Part shown: positions 1 to 4,934 of the stretch, in pieces | Layout of the letters: the number at the start of each line of letters is the position of its first letter | Numbering within the stretch: position 1 is the stretch's first letter | NCBI GenBank assembly: GCA_916720465.1 | Contig: CAKARF010000050.1 | Coordinates: forward strand, 1 to 6,565 | Length of the DNA stretch: 6,565 nt | Reading direction: 5' to 3' | DNA from: an uncultured Atopobium sp. | GTDB lineage: Bacteria; Actinomycetota; Coriobacteriia; Coriobacteriales; Atopobiaceae | Notes under the pieces: model-generated | The model's input: only the letters and a program-made list of their open reading frames with translations | Told to the model about the DNA's origin: nothing | Database searches by the model: none | Program-made: the position numbers and the translations under genes

Positions 1-669
1 TTGATGGCTTTTGTTGCAAAAAGTGGAAACAAAAAATACTTGCTCAAGAGCGTTGCAGGCTTCCTAATTTCAAGTATTTTTGTTGACCTTTTTGCTCCAT
101 TCCTGCCAGCTCTTGGCGCTAATGATCTTATGCTTGCAGCACTGTGGGGTAGTATTATCTGCGGTTTTGGTCTTGGACTTGTATTTAGAGCAGGTGGCAA
201 TACCGGTGGTACAGATATTATCGCTCAAGCGTTTTCCAAGCATTTTTCTATTCCATCAGGCACCGCAATTATTATTGTTGATATTGTCATCATCATTGTG
301 GCCATCCCGGTCTTCTCGCTAGAAAACGGTTTGTATTCTGCGCTGGCAATCTTTATCACCGGTAAAATGATTGACTTTGTCATCGACGGACCAAGGTCCG
401 AGCGATGCGTTTACGTTATTTCTTCTGAGCACGATGCAATTGCTCACGAGATTCTGTACAACCTTAATCGTGGCTGCACGGAGCTTCAGGCACGTGGACT
501 GTGGAGCGGCGCGCACAAGCCTGTCTTGATGTGTGTTCTTGGTCGTACAGAGCTTGTCCAGTTAAAGGCCATTGTTTCTGAGATTGACCCAGATGCACTG
601 GTATTTATTTCAGAGGTTCACGAAGCAATCGGCGAGGGCTTTAAGTCATTTGAAGCTTTGGAAAGCTAA
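1..669 (+). CDS. YitT family (DUF2179) membrane protein, 5'-truncated by window edge
   Basis: The reading frame is open from base 1 to the TAA at 667-669, giving 222 residues. The family is usually about 280-300 residues, so roughly the first quarter lies outside the window; I do not treat the TTG at base 1 as a start. Four hydrophobic segments are visible, at about residues 13-35, 42-65, 86-104 and 109-125. The family signature FRAGGNTGGTDIIAQ lies at about 62-76, between the second and third segments. A soluble C-terminal DUF2179 domain (about 135-215) follows, with the typical IDPDA...SEVHEAIGEGF ending. The family is made of integral membrane proteins whose biochemical function is not established; some members have been proposed as transporters. 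It converges on the DeoR gene and has no evident link to the PTS locus. Family assignment is confident; function is unknown. Confidence 0.9.
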   Translation: MMAFVAKSGNKKYLLKSVAGFLISSIFVDLFAPFLPALGANDLMLAALWGSIICGFGLGLVFRAGGNTGGTDIIAQAFSKHFSIPSGTAIIIVDIVIIIVAIPVFSLENGLYSALAIFITGKMIDFVIDGPRSERCVYVISSEHDAIAHEILYNLNRGCTELQARGLWSGAHKPVLMCVLGRTELVQLKAIVSEIDPDALVFISEVHEAIGEGFKSFEALES

Positions 670-690
670 TATACGCAAAAATTTTGAGAT

Positions 691-744
691 AAAAATACCG
701 ACCTCCTGATCGTTAGATTTTGGTCTAACTTTTGGGGGTCGGTA
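691..744 (-). terminator. Rho-independent terminator of the deoR-type gene (nested hairpin)
   Basis: Bases 696-706 (TACCGACCTCC) pair with 734-744 (GGGGGTCGGTA) over 11 positions, with one G-T wobble. A second stem sits inside: GTTAGA (712-717) with TCTAAC (724-729). Read on the minus strand, the structure is followed at once by TTTTTATC (695 downwards), the U-tract expected of an intrinsic terminator. It lies about 50 bases past the repressor stop codon. On the plus strand no U-tract follows this stem, so it should act mainly on the minus strand. Confidence 0.75.
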
Positions 745-746
745 CA
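696..746. repeat. Palindromic element resembling paired IS3-family terminal repeats
   Basis: The minus-strand reading of 723-746 begins TGTACCGACCCCCAAAAG and continues TTAGAC. This resembles, from memory, the terminal inverted repeats of IS3-family (IS150 group) elements, which start with TG and carry a CCCC-AAAAGTT-GAC core. The opposite arm (696-717) reads TACCGACCTCC, five unmatched bases, then GTTAGA, so it matches the same pattern less perfectly. No transposase gene lies between them and I see no target-site duplication. It may be a relic or miniature element reused as a terminator, or simply a terminator with chance similarity. Confidence 0.35.
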
Positions 747-748
747 TG

Positions 749-764
749 AAAGGCCGCCTTTTTT
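749..764 (+). terminator. Possible weak terminator after the YitT-family gene
   Basis: AAAGG (749-753) can pair with CCTTT (757-761) around a CCG loop, and the T-run continues to 764 (six T in total). This is the only plus-strand stem followed by a U-tract between the YitT gene and the facing repressor gene. The stem is short, so termination may be partial or may rely on the larger upstream palindrome. Confidence 0.4.
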
Positions 765-794
765 GTGCGTGTAAGAAATGATGAAGCGCTAGTC

Positions 795-1577
795 TTATTT
801 AGCAGGAAGAATAGAAGGAGTGACGCAGACAGCATCCTTGAGGCCTGCAGCTTTGAGCTCACTGATCTGCTCGTCAGTTGCACCTGTATCGGTAATCAGA
901 AGGTCGATATCCTCTGCAGAGCCAAACTGGAAGTTGGAAGTTGTGCCCAGCTTAGAAGAATCTGCGACAACGTAGTGCTTTCTAGAGCGCTTAAGCATTT
1001 GAGCGTTAATTGCTGGCTCAGGAGCTGTTGCAGAAGTAAGACCAAATTCTCCCGAGAAACCCGTGCAGCCCAAGAAGCATTTAGCAGCAGTAATGTGCTG
1101 GATGCACTCAAGAGCGGTATCGCCAGTCATGGAAGCGCGAGGAGGACGGATGTCACCGCCAGTAAGGATGATAGAAAGGTCGTGGATGTCCTCAAGCAGC
1201 AGTGCCTTGCCGTTGTTAGTAACAACGGTTACGTCGCGAGCATCAATCCACTCAAGCATGCCAAGAGCAACAGAGCTGGTGTTGATAAAGATGCAATCGC
1301 CATCTTCAACGTAGCGAGCAGCCTCACGTGCAATTGCTTTGTTAGAGCGAATCTGCCTTGAACCAGAAGGACGACCATAAGGATTAAGCAGAGTAGCAAT
1401 GCCATACTGGCGAGTTAGGATACCGCGCTTCTCAAGAAAGTCCAGGTCACGTCTGATAGTCAAAGAAGAGACCTCAAAGTGATCAGCAAGCTCTAAAACG
1501 CTTGCCTGTCCCTCTTTTTCTAGCAGCTCAGTAATTGCCTCGCGACGTGAATCTACGTAAGCCTTACTCCTTTTCAT
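795..1577 (-). CDS. DeoR-family transcriptional repressor
   Basis: The protein has 260 residues, the normal DeoR-family length (about 250-260). Residues 9-62 form the N-terminal winged helix-turn-helix, with recognition helix S37-L48 containing the family signature T40-I-R-R-D44 followed by LEKRG. Residues about 78-235 form the sugar-phosphate sensor domain, with VVTNN (118-122), LTGGDIR (138-144), a GCTGFS-type loop and a late DSSKLG motif. The loop usually reading D-x-G-T/S-T is here NTSSV (99-103). I chose the ATG at 1577 because a GGGAGG ribosome site lies six bases upstream and the domain starts normally there; an in-frame start at 1622 would only add unconserved residues. Family members usually respond to a phosphorylated intermediate of the pathway they control. 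Divergent placement beside the PTS genes, and repeated half-sites between them, suggest it represses both itself and the PTS locus. Confidence 0.93.
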   Translation of the reverse strand: MKRSKAYVDSRREAITELLEKEGQASVLELADHFEVSSLTIRRDLDFLEKRGILTRQYGIATLLNPYGRPSGSRQIRSNKAIAREAARYVEDGDCIFINTSSVALGMLEWIDARDVTVVTNNGKALLLEDIHDLSIILTGGDIRPPRASMTGDTALECIQHITAAKCFLGCTGFSGEFGLTSATAPEPAINAQMLKRSRKHYVVADSSKLGTTSNFQFGSAEDIDLLITDTGATDEQISELKAAGLKDAVCVTPSILPAK

Positions 1578-1611
1578 AAATGCCCTCCCTTTATGAGCAA
1601 CATTTTTTCTT

Positions 1612-1642
1612 TGAATGTTCATTCATCAATAAAATAGAACAT
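1612..1642. promoter_or_regulatory. Candidate repressor operator at the deoR-type promoter
   Basis: TGAATG (1612-1617) and CATTCA (1620-1625) form a perfect 6-bp inverted repeat with a two-base spacer. ATGTTC (1615-1620) and its complement GAACAT (1637-1642) form a second inverted pair flanking the proposed -10 box at 1631-1636. The ATGTTC word resembles half-sites of some DeoR-family regulators such as GlpR (known of the family). Overlap with the predicted start site would give autorepression (inference). Confidence 0.5.
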
Positions 1643-1659
1643 CAGTAGTAGGATATCAA
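1631..1659 (-). promoter_or_regulatory. Candidate promoter for the DeoR-family gene
   Basis: On the minus strand TTGATA (1659-1654, five of six matches to the -35 consensus) is followed after exactly 17 bases by TATTTT (1636-1631, four of six matches to the -10 consensus). Transcription would begin near 1624, leaving a leader of about 45 bases before the ATG at 1577. The -10 match is weak, so the call is tentative. Confidence 0.45.
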
Positions 1660-1690
1660 GATATTTCGGAAAATAATAGTATGAATATAT

Positions 1691-1699
1691 ATGAATGTT
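1691..1699. promoter_or_regulatory. Additional TGAATGTT half-site
   Basis: The octamer TGAATGTT (1692-1699) is identical to the first eight bases of the palindrome at 1612-1625. It lies between the two divergent promoter candidates, just upstream of the PTS -35 box at 1716. It could be a single operator half-site, or chance in AT-rich DNA. Confidence 0.3.
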
Positions 1700-1715
1700 T
1701 TAGATTATAAAAAAT

Positions 1716-1743
1716 TTAACATATAAACTTTACATGGGATAAT
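1716..1743 (+). promoter_or_regulatory. Candidate promoter for the PTS genes
   Basis: TTAACA (1716-1721, five of six to the -35 consensus) is separated by 16 bases from GATAAT (1738-1743, five of six to the -10 consensus). Transcription would start near 1750, giving a leader of about 210 bases before the preferred IIA start at 1958. The inverted repeat at 1762-1779 would fall just downstream of the start site, a typical repressor position. Confidence 0.5.
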
Positions 1744-1761
1744 AGAAGGACCTTCAGTTAC

Positions 1762-1780
1762 GTTCATAAAAACATGAACA
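1762..1780. promoter_or_regulatory. Candidate operator downstream of the PTS promoter
   Basis: GTTCAT (1762-1767) and ATGAAC (1774-1779) form a perfect 6-bp inverted repeat around AAAAAC. With the next base the right arm reads ATGAACA, the exact complement of the heptamer TGTTCAT found in the palindrome near the repressor promoter (1616-1622). The shared word at both divergent promoters, and its place just after the predicted start site, support a role as operator for the neighbouring DeoR-family repressor. Confidence 0.5.
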
Positions 1781-1885
1781 TTTGTATAGTTAGATGGACA
1801 AAAGATGCCTTGAGAAAATACGAACAACTTTGATAACAGTTTTAGTAAAATTGATTGAAGTTAAGAACGTTTCGTGGCATATTAT

Positions 1886-1934
1886 CAAGTTATAAAGACT
1901 TGTCATGAGACGGCTTTGAGCCAATGTGTCTCAT
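1886..1934 (+). promoter_or_regulatory. Structured 5' leader with two hairpins before the IIA gene
   Basis: CAAGT (1886-1890) pairs with ACTTG (1898-1902) around a seven-base loop. Immediately after, ATGAGAC (1905-1911) pairs with GTCTCAT (1928-1934), and inside it GGCT (1912-1915) pairs with AGCC (1919-1922), leaving a five-base bulge. The second hairpin ends 12 bases before the AAGG ribosome site at 1947-1950 and has no T-run after it, so it is not a terminator. It could affect translation or stability of the PTS mRNA. I do not recognise a known riboswitch class. Confidence 0.4.
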
Positions 1935-1957
1935 TAAAAGAAAGGCAAGGTAGCGCT

Positions 1958-2413
1958 GTGTTAAGTGATCTCCTTACCGAAGACCTGGTACAGTTCGATG
2001 TTGTAGCTTCTAACTGGGAAGATGCAATTAGAAAGTCTGCGCAACCACTCGTCGATAACAAAAAAGTAACTGAGGGCTATGTTGATGACATCATTAAAGG
2101 TGTCAACGAACTTGGCCCTTATATTGTTATTACCGAGCATGTTGCCCTTCCACACGCACGTCCTGAGTCCGGCGCACTTGAGCCTGCAGTAGGCATTACC
2201 GTGCTTAAGGATTCCGTTGAGTTTGGTAGCAAAGACAACAATCCAGTTAAGTTTCTTTTCCCACTTGCAGCAAAAGATAGTGAAGGCCACCTTAGCGCCC
2301 TTCAGTCTCTTGTTGAATTGCTGAGTGATCCTGATTTCTTTGCTCAGCTCGAAAAAGCTCAGTCACCAAAAGATGTTGTGAACCTTGTTCACACAAAGGA
2401 AGGCAGGTTGTAA
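1958..2413 (+). CDS. PTS sugar transporter EIIA subunit, ascorbate/mannitol-fructose-type fold
   Basis: The product has 151 residues from the preferred GTG start, about the length of E. coli UlaC. EIIA accepts the phosphoryl group from HPr on a histidine and passes it to EIIB in the cytoplasm. The phosphorylated residue is predicted to be His66 in the signature LPHARPESGA; the preceding GPYIVITEHVALPH stretch and the later VKFLFPLAAKDSEGHLSALQSL block are family-typical. The frame stays open up to a GTG at 1874, but that start has no clear ribosome site and would place the leader hairpins inside coding sequence. The GTG at 1958 has AAGG seven bases upstream and starts right at the conserved region. 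The stop overlaps the EIIB start (TAATG), implying translational coupling. It is the first gene of the PTS locus and is presumably under the divergent DeoR-family repressor. Confidence 0.9.
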   Translation: MLSDLLTEDLVQFDVVASNWEDAIRKSAQPLVDNKKVTEGYVDDIIKGVNELGPYIVITEHVALPHARPESGALEPAVGITVLKDSVEFGSKDNNPVKFLFPLAAKDSEGHLSALQSLVELLSDPDFFAQLEKAQSPKDVVNLVHTKEGRL

Positions 2414-2712
2414 TGGCTGATAAGAAGTTCCACGCACTGGTTTGCTGCCGTGCAGGTATGGGCTCTTCCATGATGCTCAAGATCAAGATTGACCAGGTCA
2501 TTAAAGAGAATGATCTTCCAATTGAGACTGAGCACGGTAATCTGGACTCCCTGATTGGTTTCAATGGCGATCTTGTCATCACCATGTCTGACCTCACCGA
2601 TGAGCTCAACGCTGACGATCGCGTTCCTTCTGCAGTTGGTATCACCAACATTGTTGATAAGGCAGAGATGAAGGAAAAGCTCACCGCTTGGCTCGCAGAG
2701 CACAACGCATAA
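2413..2712 (+). CDS. PTS sugar transporter EIIB subunit, ascorbate/lactose-like family
   Basis: This 99-residue cytoplasmic protein takes phosphate from EIIA on a cysteine and donates it to the incoming sugar at EIIC. The P-loop reads C12-R-A-G-M-G-S-S-M-M, matching the C-x-x-G-x-G-S-S motif of UlaB-type EIIB, so Cys12 is the predicted phosphorylation site (Cys11 beside it is not the motif position). The segment GDLVITMSDLTDEL and a C-terminal helix around AEMKEKLTAWLAEH complete the small Rossmann-like fold expected of the family. An AAGGAAGG ribosome site (2396-2403) precedes the ATG, which shares one base with the EIIA stop. The next gene, EIIC, is separated by an unusually long gap containing a large hairpin. 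Confidence 0.92.
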   Translation: MADKKFHALVCCRAGMGSSMMLKIKIDQVIKENDLPIETEHGNLDSLIGFNGDLVITMSDLTDELNADDRVPSAVGITNIVDKAEMKEKLTAWLAEHNA

Positions 2713-2728
2713 GCTCCTCTTTGTTTCT

Positions 2729-2788
2729 TTTGGCGGGAGTTTCTCGTCATACGCAACGCCTTGCCTTCGGTGAGAAGCTCTCGCCAAA
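2729..2788 (+). promoter_or_regulatory. Long intercistronic hairpin between EIIB and EIIC genes
   Basis: Bases 2729-2745 pair with 2772-2788 over 17 consecutive positions, of which two are G-T wobbles; the base of the stem is TTTGGCG with CGCCAAA. The 26-base loop can form a further small stem, GCAA (2753-2756) with TTGC (2761-2764). No T-run follows on either strand, so it is not a standard terminator. Hairpins of this kind between cistrons can stop 3' decay or be processed, giving more soluble subunit than membrane subunit (known mechanism, applied here by inference). The remaining bases 2789-2871 show no other convincing feature. Confidence 0.65.
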
Positions 2789-2889
2789 CCTTTGACAAGA
2801 GGTACTGGTCACTTGATTGAGAGAACTTATCTGAGTAGGTTCATCGGTTTATTTGCTGAAAGGGATTACGCATACTCAATACAATTCTC

Positions 2890-4179
2890 ATGCAGCTTAG
2901 AGACACAGCCGTCATCATGGGCATTATTGCTCTTGTCGGCCTCTTGCTGCAGAAGAAGTCCGCTGTGGACGTCTTCTCCGGAACTGTGAAGACCATTATT
3001 GGCTTCATGATCTTCAACATTGGCTCTAGCGCTATGTCCGCTCAGGTCAACATCTTCAGCGACATGTTTAGTCGTGCATTCGCTGTTAAGGGCGTTGTAA
3101 CCCAGGTTGAGGTCGCAACTGCTCTTGCACTGAACACCTACGGTACCGAGGTTGCTCTTGTAATGGTCCTTGGCTTTATCATGAACCTTGTGTTTGCCAA
3201 GATTACCCCATTCAAGTCCGTCTTCTTGACTGGTCAGCACTTCCTGTACTTCTCCTGCGTACTTGCACTGGTCTTCATTGCTCTTGGTCTCCCAATGTGG
3301 GTCACTATTGTTCTTGGTGGCGTCATCCTCGGCTTCTGCGGTGTTGCACTGCCTTCATTGTGCCAGCCATTCGTAACTAAGCTTGTTGGTGGAGACTCTA
3401 TCGCAATCGGCCACTTCAACTGCATCGGTTATGCATTCTCCGGTTACGTTGGAAAGCTCTTCGCTAAGAAGAATGAGGAGGACGGCGAGAAAGAGGCTAA
3501 GGAGCTCCCAGAGTTCTTCAAGCTCTTCAAGGACTTTGTCTTCTCCGTTGCTCTCTTCATGATTGTTCTGTTCTACGTTGTTACTATTGCATGCCTTGTC
3601 ACCGGTCACTTTGGCGACACCCTTGCAAACAACAAGTCATTCACCAGCTACTTTGGTAACGATATGTGGTGGATTTGGCCATTCCTCGCTGGTCTTCAGT
3701 TTGCCGCTGGTATGTCCGTCCTTGTTTACGGCGTCCGTCAGTTCATCGCTGAGATCACCGCTGCATTTGTCGGCATCTCCGAGAAGCTCATTCCAGATGC
3801 ACGTCCTGCAGTCGATTGTCCTGCAATCTTCCCATTTGCACCAAACGCTGTCATCATCGGCTTCATTGGCTCCTTCCTTGGCGGCCTTGTCGCAATGGCA
3901 CTCATGGTTGCATTCCACAGCCCAACCATCATGATTCCTGCAGCAGGCATCTGCTTCTTCTCTGGTGGTACTTGTGGCGTTTGTGGTTACGCTTACGGTG
4001 GATGGCGTGGTGCCCTTCTTGGCTCCTTCCTGGTTGGCATCTTCCTGACCGCTGGTCCTCTGATTCTCTATCCTGCATTTGCTCAGCTGGGAATTGCAGA
4101 GGCATCCTTCCCTAACGTTGACTACAACATCGTTGGTTCTATCATCTACGGCATCGGCTCACTCTTTGGTCTTGCCTAA
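2890..4179 (+). CDS. PTS ascorbate-family (SgaT/UlaA) EIIC permease
   Basis: The 429-residue protein is very hydrophobic, with about ten or more membrane segments (for example near 6-21, 33-50, 85-103, 118-155, 216-239, 263-283, 318-342, 346-365, 376-400 and 412-428). It matches E. coli UlaA in blocks: GTVKTIIGFM (31-40), LTG (113-115), SIAIGH (170-175), GVRQFIAEITAAFVGIS (281-297), the DCPAIFPFAPNAV region (309-321) and GGWRGAL (370-376). It moves the sugar across the membrane while EIIB phosphorylates it. The length is slightly below UlaA (465), mostly at the two ends. The ATG at 2890 has no ribosome site; the same frame opens after a TGA at 2857, and an AGGGA at 2861-2865 points to an ATA codon at 2872, which would add six residues (I/M-L-N-T-I-L). 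The true start is therefore uncertain. Several expected ligand contacts are changed, so the substrate may not be ascorbate. Confidence 0.93.
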   Translation: MQLRDTAVIMGIIALVGLLLQKKSAVDVFSGTVKTIIGFMIFNIGSSAMSAQVNIFSDMFSRAFAVKGVVTQVEVATALALNTYGTEVALVMVLGFIMNLVFAKITPFKSVFLTGQHFLYFSCVLALVFIALGLPMWVTIVLGGVILGFCGVALPSLCQPFVTKLVGGDSIAIGHFNCIGYAFSGYVGKLFAKKNEEDGEKEAKELPEFFKLFKDFVFSVALFMIVLFYVVTIACLVTGHFGDTLANNKSFTSYFGNDMWWIWPFLAGLQFAAGMSVLVYGVRQFIAEITAAFVGISEKLIPDARPAVDCPAIFPFAPNAVIIGFIGSFLGGLVAMALMVAFHSPTIMIPAAGICFFSGGTCGVCGYAYGGWRGALLGSFLVGIFLTAGPLILYPAFAQLGIAEASFPNVDYNIVGSIIYGIGSLFGLA

Positions 4180-4220
4180 GCCTAGATTTCTGTAGTACCT
4201 ACTCAGTTCTACGGTTTCTT

Positions 4221-4254
4221 AGGGCGCTCGTGGAAAGCCCGCGGGCGCCCTTTT
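4221..4254 (+). terminator. Rho-independent terminator after the EIIC gene
   Basis: Bases 4221-4233 pair with 4239-4251 over 13 positions with two G-T wobbles, closing a five-base loop; the lower stem is AGGGCGC with GCGCCCT. A TTTT run (4251-4254) follows, continuing into AAAAG. This is the strongest terminator-like structure in the window and begins 42 bases after the EIIC stop. Only 24 bases separate it from the next start codon, so downstream genes would depend on readthrough or a promoter inside or before this stretch. Confidence 0.8.
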
Positions 4255-4278
4255 AAAAGCTTCACAACAAGGAAAAAC

Positions 4279-4878
4279 ATGGCAGACGAGAAGAACAACA
4301 AAAGTGTTACTGAGTCAGTGCTTGGCGATATGTTTGGCCTTAGCGTTGACAAAAAGCCTGTTCCAGAGCTTCCTGAAGATAAGGTAGTCCTCGAAGTTCT
4401 TGAAGATAGAACTCGTTTAATGGTTCAGGGAATTCTGTACTTGCTCATGGCGTTTGCTGCTCTCGCTCTGACATTTTTCTTTTGGGTTTACGCCAATGTA
4501 AGCGGCAACATTTTGGGTCTTGTTGGCGTTATTGCAGGACTCACCATTACGTGGTTTGCGTCACGTGCCATGGGAAAGCGTTTTAGTCGTTTTGCCAGCG
4601 GTATTCATGTTATTGATTTTGGACAGAAACACGTATTTATCTTTGCAAAATCCGACAAGAGAAAAGCACTTGTCGTTCCTTATACCAAGATTAAAAGCTA
4701 CAAACTCATCCGACAGGGCAAGGCGTTGCGTCTGCTTCTTGAAGGCGCTTGGGTAAGTCATCCTTCAGGATTTGAATTTGTAGACATCAACCGTCCTTTT
4801 ATGGCCTCCACTCTTGATGAAATTCAAGAGCAGATTGAGCAGCTTATGGCTCAGCACAAGGTCAAAGAGACGTGTTAA
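4279..4878 (+). CDS. Small membrane protein with possible PH-like cytoplasmic domain, function unknown
   Basis: The 199-residue protein starts at an ATG with AAGGA five bases upstream. It has a charged N-terminal region (1-46), two closely spaced membrane helices (about 51-72 and 76-97) joined by a short SGN turn, then a basic patch around MGKRFSRF and a soluble domain (104-190) that reads as alternating beta strands with a final helix (STLDEIQEQIEQLM). Two helices followed by a strand-rich domain are seen in bacterial PH-like membrane proteins of the YdbS/YcxB sort; I see the layout but no diagnostic motif, so that comparison is weak. It lies between the PTS terminator and the SIS/aldolase genes on the same strand and is probably co-transcribed with the latter. 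A role in the sugar pathway cannot be read from the sequence. Confidence 0.8.
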   Translation: MADEKNNKSVTESVLGDMFGLSVDKKPVPELPEDKVVLEVLEDRTRLMVQGILYLLMAFAALALTFFFWVYANVSGNILGLVGVIAGLTITWFASRAMGKRFSRFASGIHVIDFGQKHVFIFAKSDKRKALVVPYTKIKSYKLIRQGKALRLLLEGAWVSHPSGFEFVDINRPFMASTLDEIQEQIEQLMAQHKVKETC

Positions 4879-4894
4879 TTCATTGCGTAGTAAG

Positions 4895-4920
4895 TGTCTT
4901 TGAGCTTGGACTCACAGACA
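4895..4920 (+). promoter_or_regulatory. Hairpin just upstream of the SIS gene ribosome site
   Basis: TGTCT (4895-4899) pairs with AGACA (4916-4920). After a single T/C mismatch, TGAG (4901-4904) pairs with CTCA (4911-4914), around a six-base loop. The stem ends only three bases before the AAGGAG ribosome site (4924-4929), so it could influence translation start or mRNA processing. There is no T-run, so it is not a terminator. Confidence 0.35.
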
Positions 4921-4934
4921 GATAAGGAGTTGTT

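Noticed and set aside
765..1361. Long plus-strand open frame of 198 codons opposite the repressor gene
   Set aside because: It is antisense to the well-supported DeoR-family coding sequence, has no family-like motifs and no ribosome site; it is a shadow frame.
1653..1664. Palindrome ATATC-AA-GATAT in the divergent region
   Set aside because: It is short, AT-rich and unrelated to the TGTTCAT half-sites; such repeats are expected by chance here.
1704..1709. Perfect minus-strand TATAAT as a second promoter for the repressor gene
   Set aside because: No acceptable -35 hexamer lies 16-18 bases upstream on that strand, and the TTGATA/TATTTT pair nearer the gene is better spaced; AT-rich DNA yields TATAAT by chance.
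1874..1957. N-terminal extension of EIIA from the GTG at 1874
   Set aside because: There is no clear ribosome site, the extra 28 residues look unconserved, and the segment forms hairpins; the GTG at 1958 has AAGG at seven bases and begins at the conserved region.
2792..2820. Perfect -35 hexamer TTGACA (2792-2797) that might drive the EIIC gene
   Set aside because: The -10 window 16-18 bases downstream (around GATTGA) matches the consensus at only about two positions.
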